Part shown: positions 15,601 through 27,600 of the stretch, one piece after another
Position numbering within the stretch: position 1 is the first letter of the stretch
Layout of the letters: the number at the start of each line of letters is the position of its first letter
NCBI GenBank assembly: GCA_012934845.2
Contig: WNNJ02003166.1
Span: 1-64,000 of the forward strand
Length of the DNA: 64,000 nucleotides
DNA from: Pomphorhynchus laevis
Taxonomy: Eukaryota; Acanthocephala; Palaeacanthocephala; Echinorhynchida; Pomphorhynchidae
Direction of reading: 5' to 3'
Notes under the pieces: model-generated
The model's input: the letters and a program-made list of their open reading frames with translations, nothing else
Databases searched by the model: none
What the model was told of the DNA's origin: nothing
Translations under genes and position numbers: made by a program

Positions 15601-18600
15601 AATGCTTTAATCTTGCAAAGTTTTTAATCTTCAGGGTCAATTTCATAAATATTTTTCGAATTTAGCAAAATGTTGCCCATAGAATTCATAATGTCTTGCA
15701 ATGTTTTTAATCTTTATAGATTCTGTGACAATATCTTATAGAATTTAAGAAATTTGAGAAATTTTTGAATTGTCAAATCGGTATTTTTCGATGAGGTTTC
15801 TAAATAGCATTTTTAATATTTAGTCTTGCATATTATTTGTTGTTTTACATATTAATTTTAATACATTAATATTAATAATTTGATAGATCGTTATTAAATT
15901 GCATTTTCTGTTTTCCCGAATTTAACTTTGCCATGGACGAAGATAAAGACGAGTTAACAAAATGTGCTGCTGCCATCTTTAATTTTATTGACATTTGATC
16001 TACCATCGTGTCACACAATGATCTATCATAATAATATCACACGATGATATTATTACTACAACCTCAACGTTTCGAGATATTTTTTAATTTCAATTTTTTC
16101 GTTAGATCATGCTCTATGGAAAATTTTATTATTTGAGTATCTCAAAAATTGTCTACAATGTAAAGTGTTTACTTGAATTTTGTTAGAGGATCTTCTTGAG
16201 ATATATTTCAATAATATGGTAGACGCATTGCAGGACTGTATCAAGTGTTTGGCGGAATTTGCTAGCTGTGCTGAATCACCAGATGTCGCAACCAACTCCT
16301 TGTATTTGATTTCGCACATCGCGGATCATTTGAGTCGGCATCACGATGTATGTTTTTATGACTATATCAACTTGCCCATATAAACGAATTTAGATATTCA
16401 ATGACAAATATGACGAAGAAGCCATTGGAGTAGCTATAGAAGACAGAATATGGGTCAAAGGGTGGCTCCCAATTGTGTTTGAATGCAGTAGCATTATTAA
16501 TAGATGTAGATCGAATATTCGCAATCAGTAAGTTAATTTTGTATCTTTCGTAAAACAAATGAACATTTGTTGATTGGCTAAATTTGTGTGTGATTAAGTT
16601 GCTTTTGAGTTGCTAATTGGTTTTTAGATAATTTCTGATTTCTATTTCTTTATGGATCAGAATAGCTTGAAATTTAAGCATAAATTCTATTCGGTAAGAA
16701 TACGAGAAAAATTATTTTATGCAAAATTAATTTCTTTCGTACAAATTAATCGTATTGATAGTATATTAGGAAAAATAGCTAAAATTATAGCTAGAAGAAA
16801 TAATAGCTAATAGTTAATAGTTAGAAATTAATCAATAGCTCAAAAAATAGAATGAAAATGATTAAAATATGTGACTTTTGTAATATAAATGGCTGAATTG
16901 AAAATGCATTTTTCTAAGGACTGCTTCTTCATATGCCCGAAGATAGCATCGCACACTATAAGTTACTATTACACTCAAATTGTTCCAAATAAAAATCAAT
17001 TTTTAATTATAACCTAATTATAACCTAATAATTAGGTTTCTGGGAATTTTAAATTTTCGCGACAATTTTTAATTTTCACGATAATTAATATATTTTTAAT
17101 AGTAAATATAACAATAATTCTCGCAAATGAGTATTATTATTGTAATACTCATAAATGAGTAGTACAAAAATCGTTTTAGCGACAATCTAAATAATGTTAA
17201 TAATATAATATTATAATATGTTAATATTAGCATATGTATTTAATTTTTTATAGTGAAAATTGTAACATTTAAGTTGACAAATCGTGTTTAGAACTATTTC
17301 GACATTATTTGATATATTAAACAAATATGGAAATGAATTTAAACTATGTTGGTGGGATGACGCTTTTTCTGTTATATTCCGATTTTTTGAGCGATCTCCT
17401 GAAGCCGGAGAGGGTTCGGTAACTTTAAATATATTTATTTACTCAATTTTACAGTGTTTACAAATACAAAGAACGTCGAATGGTCAACAACTGCTTGCAT
17501 GCAAGTCCTTCATTGCTTGACTGACCTTTACTGCTCGGACAATTTTGATATTCTTCGTGATATGCTCTTAAGAAAGCTTTGTCCACTCATCATGAGGATC
17601 TTAAAAAGCGGTAAAACTAATTAGAAATTTTTGATTATTCAGATCCTCTACGTATTTTGTGCTATACAAAATGAAAAAGTATAAATTTCATAATTTAATA
17701 TTAAATAATTTTAATAATAATTTTACAAATTTATTCAAGTAGCCTTGTTCTTAATAAAACAAATATTGATGATTAACAAGGTATATATGAACATTAAATT
17801 AACATTAACTAAAACTATTATTAATTCATATCGTAAAGATGACATGTTTAAATTTTCAAGAAACATATTTTTGCATGAGCATTCATGCATACCATATAAT
17901 ATAAAATGTAATACATTAAATAATGAAATTTTAAGAATTGCAACAATTTGTAAGGATATTAACTTTCTTCAAAATCATTTAAATTATTTAATAGATACAT
18001 ATTTTAAACCAGGTTACTACAAAAATACAATCAAACAGAAAATAGTAAAATATATAAATCAACATTGGCCTTTTCCCAATGACCTCTTTTCTTTATTCGA
18101 ATGCATAGTATATTATTTATTAGTCGATTCATGAAAATTGACTTTTAATATTAATATTAAATAATGAAATTTTAAGAATTGCAACAATATGTAATGATAT
18201 TGGTTTTCTTCAAAATCATTTAAATAATTTAATAGATACATATTTTAAACTAGGTTACTATAAAAATAACATCAAGCAGAAAATAGTAAAATATATAAAT
18301 CAACACAATAATATAAAGAATAAATTTAAACTCTTAAGTGGCAAATTTTTATGGATGGATAATAAATAATATACTTTGTATTAGAATAAGATACTAGATA
18401 GTTTTATCAGAGGAAATACATCATTAGCATGTATTTGGCCTCGCTGCTATGTTGGGTAGATGAGTTAGGGGCCGAAACCTGATAGCATAGCAGTTCCTCC
18501 TGATGACCTCTAATTCTTATTCTGATACAACGTCTGTTATTTATTAGTCAGTTCATAAAACTGACGTTTATTTTAAATTTCATTTATTTTAACTTGATTT

Positions 18601-21600
18601 AATGATAAACATTAAATTAATACAAATTAAATATGATATCGTTAATTATATCGTAAAGATGACATATTTAAATTTACAAGAAACAGTTTTACATGAGCAT
18701 TCATGCATACCATATAATATAAAATATAATACATTAAATAATGAAATTTTAAGAATTGCAACAATATGTAATGATATTGGCTTTCTTCAAAATCATTTAA
18801 ATAATTTAATAGATACATATTTTAAACTAGGTTACTATAAAAATAACATCAAGCAGAAAATAGTAAAATATATAAATCAACACAATAATATAAAGAATAA
18901 ATTTAAACTCTTAAGTGGCAAATTTTTATGGATGGATAATAAATAATATACTTTGTATTAGAATAAGATAATATATAATCAAATTTCATCAAATAAAGTA
19001 ATGTAATCAAATTTGATTACAATAATATAATCAAATTTTGACAAAAGTCTATTTTTATTAATTGACTAATGACGTATTTCCTCTGATGAAATTTGCTTAT
19101 ATAGTATTATATTATAATACAAATTAATATAAGCATTATTTATAAGCATTATTCAGTTCCTTAGCAATAAGAAACTGCAATGTTATCAGGTTTCTGCCTT
19201 TATTCTTCGACCTAAAATAACAGCGGGGTCAAATGCATGTTAATGACGTAAAAACAATATGTGTTTAACAATTTATGTATCATAAAAAACGTATTTAATA
19301 TAATTATAAAATAAACAAAACATAATAATGCTAAATCAAAATTTAATAATTAAATAATTTTAGATTTTCTATAATTTAAATCAAGTTTAAATAAAAAATT
19401 GAAATTTAAAATAAAAATCAATTTTTACGAATTGACGAAATCAATGGTATTGACGCCATTGCAAACGCTGCCTAAAAAATTGAAATTTAAAAAAGTCATT
19501 TTTATTAATTGATTAATAAATAACAGACGTTGTATCAGAATAAAAGTTCAATTTTTATAAATTTATTAACGAATAATTTACGGTATCCGACTAAGAATTA
19601 GAAGTCATCAGGAGGAACTGCTATGTTATCAGTTTCCGGCTCATATTCCTCGGTCTAACATAGCACCGGGGCAAAACACGTGCTAATATCAGAGGAAACA
19701 CATGACGTATTTCCTGTGAAAATACGTATTTTTTAAAATATGCATCTATTAAATTATTTAAATGATTTTAAATTAATATTGTTACAAATATATCGTTACA
19801 GGAGGAACTGCTATACTATCATGTTTCAACCCCTATTACCCGACCAATCATAGCAGCGGAGCCAAATACATGCTAATGATGTATTTCCTCTATCTAGTAT
19901 CTTATTCTAATACAAAGTATATTATTTATTATCCATCCATAAAAAATTGCCACATATATACTTTATTAGAATATAATACTAGATAATCAAATTTCATAAG
20001 ATGAAGGACCCCGTTAGCATGTATTTGTCTCCGCTGCTATGTTGGGTTTAGGAATAGGGACTGAAACATGATAGCATATCAGTTCTTCATAATGACCTTT
20101 AATTCTTATTCTGATACAACGTCTGTTATTTATTGATCAATTCAAAAAAATTGACTTTTTTAAATTTCAATTTTCTTTTAACTTGATTTAAATTATATAA
20201 AATCTTATAACGATTTTTTATTATTAATAATTATTTAAAATTTAATTATTTAAATTTTATTTAGCATTATTTTTTAATTTTATTCTTTTTATTGAATTTT
20301 ATTTAGCATTTGTTTTTTATTCTTTTTATTGTATAAAATACATACAATTTAAAATTCGGCTGATTATCTGTTGCAAAAAAACTCATCCGCAGGTTAAGTT
20401 AAACTCATCCCGGGTTTTCTACATTACAAAGTCAAAGTAACGAATAAGCCTGTAAAATTGTTTTGTTTTGAAATCTTATAATTACCCGTAATTCATCATT
20501 TTATCCAGAATAATGCTTTCAATTGTGACTGCGGTTACAATTGCGAAGTAGGTAGTTTCACATTTCCTTATGCCGTCACACTTGCAGTCTTTGCGATGAA
20601 CAAAATAATTTTACAAAATTCTTTAAGGTCATATTGAGTTAAGCCGTGCTGCAATGCGATGCCTTGAGAAGCTTGCTTTTACTTGCTGTGATAAATTTAA
20701 TGACGATGAATGGAAAGTTCTGCTTTCATCAATTTGCAGCATTTTAGGATCACTCGATCAAACAAAGTAGGTTTCTTAAATTATAATTTTCTTTCCTTTA
20801 CCTTGTTTACTTGCAGAAATATGGCTAACGGTTTTAATAAGGAGGTATTATTTAACCTTTTTATGGTTTTATGAATGTCTCTTTAGGTTGTCAATACTAA
20901 TCGTTGTAACTCAAGCTATGCACAATCAGGTTGTATGTAGCTGCGTACTGTATGATTACAGTTGTGTTTGTTTAGCGGCTACAGATTCTATATTACGAGA
21001 TGAACTCATTAACTGTATAATTGGAATATTTCGTAATAAATCTGTGTTAGAAAGTCGAATACAGTTTATAAGACAAAATACAAAGGTATGTCAATTTGAC
21101 CATATTTTGGTTAACTCGTATTTGCAATCGACTGCAGTAATCTGTACATTCTCAGAATATGATACGAAATACAATAAAATTTATGAAATTGATAAGCTTT
21201 TAAATTTATATTTAGTGCATGAACATTTTTGAAAATATGTAAATAATATTTTCAAATATTAAAAATTAAAAACTGAATATTTTGAAAGTATGTTTACAAA
21301 AGCAGAAATTGTAATGATATCATTTTAAGGTCATGTAATTAATTTAATTATATTATATTATCGTATTATAGTACTATAGATTATAATGAATAAGTTGAAT
21401 AAGTCCGAAACCACTAGCAGTTCGTTAGAATACGACTTAAACATTTAAGCGAAAATTTTTATGGTAATGTCGGGCTAACAATTAAATTTCAAAAATGATA
21501 GCAAAGCAAGTCCAATGATTTATCTCCGTTTTTGGCATGTATTTTATATGTAAGATTTATTTCATCAGTTTTTCAATTGCTAACTCACAATTCATCACAT

Positions 21601-24600
21601 TATGAATTTTATGAAAGATTTCTCCGGTTACAAAGAATGCATATAAATTAAATTCATTAAAATTATAATTATATTCAATTATGTAATTGTTCAAAGCGTT
21701 TAAACATCGAGATGATTAGAAAAGAAAATTATTGTTCACAATTTTTCGACTATTGCAATAGTCCCTTTCAAGTGTCATGTTTAAAAAACATAACATTTGA
21801 AATGTAAAAAATTTCAAATTGGTATAGTTTCATCGTTGGTTTCTTCCTTTTTTATTGTATAAATACATCATTTTTTCTTATGTCAAACATAACACTTTAA
21901 TATGACTTTTTTGTCCACTAAAGTTGACAATAATTTTCTATTCTATTCTTCTCGATGTTTAAACGCCCTGAACAAGTTAAGAATGTATCATTGGACTATA
22001 AATGTAATATAACTTTATATATTAATAAAAGATCGTATTTATGTAAATTTTCTATATTAAACTAAAGTCATTATTAAGCATCTAGAAAAAAAGCATACAA
22101 AATAAAAAAACATTATATAGATATCCACATTAAATACGCGCTAATGATAGCCGTGGCTAATGATAGCCACGGCTATCATTAGCGCGTATTTGTCATTAGC
22201 GCGTGTTTGGTCTCGCTGCTATGTTGTGTCGAGGAATAGGGGTCGAAACCGGATAACATAGCAGCTCCTACTGATGACTTCTGATCCATATTCACATCGT
22301 CTGTGTTTTATTATTCAATTCGTAATTATTGACTTTTATTTTAAATTTTAATTTTGAATTTCATTTATATAAATTATGTATAATCTTATATACTAATTAT
22401 TTATTAATTGAATCTGAACTAATTAAGGAAGAATATTATACAACTTGTTTATACTAACTCAAACAAAAAAGCCATCCCGGGTTAAGCTTCCCGAAAAAGT
22501 ATTTAAAAAACATACAGGTTTTAGTTCTTTTTTCTGTTACAGTTGGTATATACAAGTTGTAGAAACTTAAAAAATTGCTGCAACTGTAGCAATTGTTAGT
22601 GCACCACTTAGTCGTGCACTAACAATTTCGCATTGACGAAAATATGCGCTGGAGCGTTTTGCTCGCCATTTCAATTATTGAGCAGGTAATTACAAACATT
22701 ATAAAATCTAAAAATCTCAAAGACAGCAAAACCATTTTTGCCAAAAAAGAAGACCACTCTATAACGATGAGTAGAGTAAGTTCAAAAAGCCCCATTGGAG
22801 GCTAGGCGTCTGTGGTAGGCGCATCCCGGGTTAAACTTCCACGAGAAGATTTTAAGAAACATTACAGTTTCCTAAAAACGGAATGATCATAATCAGAAAA
22901 GGATTGGTTTACTACAGAACGATCAGTTGTCACGTTGTAACCATTCAGTTTATCACATTTATGATTAAATCATAATATTTTTTGACATAAACAGAAAAAT
23001 GGATTAAATTAAATGATACTATGAGATTGTTTTTTAACATTGCATTTAAATTTTAATTATCAATTTTATGGATGGATAATAAATAATATACTTTGTATTA
23101 GAATAAGATACAAGATAATTTATCAGAGGAAATACATCATTAGCATGTATTTGACCCCATTGCTATGTTGTGTCGAGGAGTTAGGGGCCGAAACCTGATA
23201 GCATAGCAGCTCCTCCTGATAATCTCTAATTCTTTTTCTGACACAACGTCTGTTATTTATTCGTCAATTCGTAAAAATTGATTTTAGTTTTTAATTTCAA
23301 TTTTAAATTTAACTTAATAAAAACATATCATTTAAAACCTATTATAATTATTTATTATTTATCTTTATTTTTAATTTATGTATAAAATATGTGTGCCGTT
23401 CTTGACACACACGGAAAGCAAATTCGGATAAATTTAAGTGAAAAAAATTATAAACCGATAATAGATAAAAGATAATTTAGAAATCTCTAATTAAAACTGA
23501 TATGTTATCCAATAAGTTGTTTTTATAAGTTAAGATTTTTTATTGATAGCTTTCACCGGCTGTAAAAACTTGTGCAAATTGTAATTTTTTAAGATGCTAA
23601 CAGAGGTTACGAAATATCAATTTAAAAATTTTCACTTTTTTTGGTTCTGGTCCAATAATTCTTTAGTAATAATTATTTTTTATCAATGCTACAGTATAAA
23701 GATAAATTTAAGTGAAAACATTTATGATAGATCATCATAAACATTCATAATAGATCATTTAGAAATCTCCAGTTAAAACTGCTATGTTATCCAATAAGTT
23801 GTTTGTATAAGTCAAGATTTTTTTTACTAAACTTAGTTTAGTAGAAGCTGAATGGCTACTATCAAAAAGAATCAACGATATATATTGTTTTTCTTGATTC
23901 GTATAGACTAGGTGTAAAATAATTTCTCTAGAAGAAAATTTTATTTTCATTTAATTTAATAGTAACGCAAAGATTTATTAGAAAAACCCATTTATGCCTC
24001 TTGGCTATGGGGTGAACAACAAACGATAGTTATATAGAGAAAGTTTAGTTAACTGTAGAGTTCAATATTGTAAGATTCTTTGTTTTTTGAGTTCGTTGAT
24101 TGTAGTGTTCGCTAGAATTCGATATATTTCGTTTGCTGTAGAGTTCGGTAGTATTCGTAAGAGTTAGTTAAATTGTATAGTTCGGTAGGATTCTATAAAG
24201 TTTGTTAGTTGTATAGTTCGGTAGAATACAATAGAGTTTGTAAGTTGTAGAGTTCGGTAGAATTCTGTAGAGTGCATTTGTAGTAGAGCTCGATAGAATT
24301 CCAAAGAGTTCGTTGAATTGTAGAGTTCTGTAGGATTCCATAAAGTTCGTTAGTTGTAGAGTTCGTTGATTGTAGTGTTCGTTAGAATTTGGTAGATTTC
24401 GTTGGTTGTAGAGTTCGGTAGAATTCGGTAGATTTCGATTGAGTTCAGTAGAATTCGTACTTTGTTCTTAAGAAGTCAGTGAAAACATTTTAAAGCCTGC
24501 CTAGTCCCCGCTAATGACTAAGGATATCATCCACTTGAACCTGCCTTACATGATAGTACCAAGATTAGTAAATCAGCGAGTATCACCGGAATTCTGCGGT

Positions 24601-27600
24601 TTAAAGCCATATCAATCCCTGCACATTGTTATGGATATCTTTCATTCTAACCTTAATAACATGGTAAAAACTGATACAGTGTCGCTTTAAGCTTCAAGGA
24701 CATAATACAGTTTAGAGCCATGGTAACACTCGTTAAGGGCTAGGCAATCCTCTACTCAAATCTGTCTAACATGGTAGAACCTAAGTTAGCATAGCCTTTA
24801 GTTTCTATGGCTAGATACAGTTTTACACCGTGTATTCCTTGCTCGGGACTAGATCTATACTCCATCTGAACCTTTTCAACAATGGTTACCCTAAATTTAC
24901 ATAGCTTCAGATTTCATTGGACAGGAAAGCAACCTTTGAGATTAAGCTATCAGTTGATGCTCAAACCACTGACTTTGCCCGGATTACGACACGGAAATTA
25001 TCTGAATAGGGTTCGCACCCCTAAAAAATAATGATGAAGAGGTATTTTTAAAGAGGTATTTTTATAATGATGATAATGATGAAGAGGTATTTTTTATCCC
25101 CTGCGCTTCTCGGAATGGGGAAGAGCAACAAAATATAATAAATAAAAAACAGTACCGTTTCCGATCTTCGTATATTATAGGCGTATAATTATTTGCTAAA
25201 TTAATAATATTTTTTTTAATTGCTAAAACATAAAGACAAAAGTTTTATATTTTTTTTACAAATTAATATACTCACAAATTTATATCTTTTGTTTAAATGT
25301 TCATGTAATGTATGTGTCGTATATATTTTATTTAATCTGTTTTCAAAGACACTATACAACAAGCGAGTTATATTTTAGGATATAAATCAACTGTTAGGTT
25401 ACAAGACATTGGACTATATGTCGACGAAGGTTTTTCAATACGCACCCAAGAATCTAGTAATACCAGTTCTGGAATCCTTCGGAAAATGCTTAGAAGATAA
25501 TTGTGGTAATTTTTATTTATAAAAATACGAACAATTTATTTCAATCTTTTGTTAAAATTTACTGTTCACGAACATTTAATTAAATTTACCCACGAACATT
25601 TAATAAATTTGCCCACGACCATTATTTTATATTTCGATATTATTTTATACTAAATTAATATTATTCTAAATATTAATATTTATTCGATATTATTCTAAAT
25701 TAATAAATCAAAGATAAAGATAAAAATAAAGATAAATAATAAATAATTATATAAGATTGTATGTAATTTATATTTATATCAAGTCAAAATTAAAATTGAA
25801 GTTCAAAATAAAAGTCAATATTTATGTATTGACTTTTTACTGTATTACGATTTGTCAGAAAACTCATTAAACTATCAGAAAAGTCATTAAACTTGCTTGA
25901 AAAAAATCATTAAACTTATTAGTCAAAAAATGAAATAATTTATTAAAAATATTAAAAATATTTTTTTGATGTAAAATTCTTCAATATAAGAAAAAGAAAA
26001 AATCCATTGAAAATGGATTTCCCGTTAATATAACAGAAGTTATATTAACGAGAAAACAAAGTCCACAGGCCAATAATAACTTGTCAGTAGAAATAGAAAT
26101 TAGTTTGCAAGCAGCAAATTAATTATGACTTTAATAAACTTTTATAAACTTTTAACTTTTAGATCGAGATCAGGATCAAAGAAATACAAAATTTGAATTT
26201 TTAGTTAAAAAATAGTATCTTTTTAATCTAATATCAAAAATACTATGAAATCAAAATACATAAATCACCTATCACCTATCATCCGTTGACAATAGAAACG
26301 TCTTGATCATCATCTTTCTCACTGCTAATTATCTCTACTCTCATGTTATCATCTTTGACTACAACGTCCGGACTATCTGTCTAATCTCTTTGATAATGAA
26401 CTCTCTTCTATGCTCAATAATATAATTCTATGTCGCCTCTTTACTCTCCATCAAACGTACTATTCATTATGGTTTGACTCTGGCTATATGCGTTCGAAGT
26501 TTCGTCTACGACGTTCGTCTAGAACCTATTTTTCTTTCCTCAAGAGTTGTCTAAAATTAATTATTAATTTAATAAATTAAAATTTATAAAATTTTAACTT
26601 TTGGATCGAGAGCAGGATCGAAGAAATACAAAATTTGAACTGTTAGTTACAAAAATTCTATCTTTTAAAAATACTATCAAATCAAAAATACTATTGAATT
26701 GCTTATCTTTTTTGTAGACCCTTTTAATTTATTAATTTAAAGAAAGGTCACAAGCTTGACCATTTAAGAAAAACTAAAAAAATGACCAAAAAATGGGGAT
26801 GGTCACAAGCTCGCCTACCACTGAAAAAGATGGGGGTTTGGGTCTTCGAAGCTATGTTCAACACTCGTCAGCGGCATTTCTTTCAAGCGTAAACATTGTC
26901 TCTAAACAGTCGAACTTAGACCCATACACTTCCCCCGGTTATGAAGCCGGTTTTTTCAACATCCCGCAGTTTGATCGATGACACAAATCGAAACAACGGG
27001 GTTTATCACATTGCATCGACGAGGCGTCGCGTCAAAGGCTTTTGGAAAGCGTCGATTGCTCTAATGCAGCCAGACTATTGGCAGTTTCATGTCCGCACGC
27101 GTGCGCTTGGCTGCAAGCCGTTCCAAACAAAGTTACACACATGAATCTCGCACCGGACGAATTTGTTGTGCTACTTCGTCTGTTGTTAGGAATGCAGCTC
27201 TGTAATAGTGAATACAGGTGCAGACGCTATCTTACATTGGCAAACGAGTTTAGTTTGCACGCCTTAACCTGTCAGTTCTGTGGTTATCCAGGCGTTCGTC
27301 ATTATGGATTGCGAGACACGATATTTCAGGCGGCGGTTTCTGCATGTCCGAGAGTTGCAAAGGAAGTACCGAATCTAGTACGTAACTTACGAGACAGACC
27401 GGCCTATATTTTAATCTATGAAGATTCCCCGCTTGCAGTCGATTTTGCAGTTACGAACCCTCAACAAAATGCCTACGTTTCCATGGCCGCCAAGATCCCT
27501 GGATAAGCAGCAAACAAATATGCCGCATGCGTCAAGGATTGAAAATACAAACAGAAAATGGAGGAAAGTAGGTACACTTCACGGCCGCAGTTACTGAGAA

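Noticed and set aside
18395-18600. Family A as an HDV-like ribozyme with GGCCCC/GGGGCC as P1 and CTGCTATG/CATAGCAG as P2
   Set aside because: The crossing-helix order is right, but I find no P3 hairpin, no P1.1 and no room for P4 or the catalytic-C joining strand; kept only as a possible pseudoknot.
24050-24470. Coding repeats (protein with internal repeats)
   Set aside because: Unit length varies, stops occur in every frame, and the position is inside an intron.
25008-25022. tRNA gene from AGGGTTCGCACCC
   Set aside because: No acceptor stem, anticodon arm or D arm can be laid out upstream on the plus strand.
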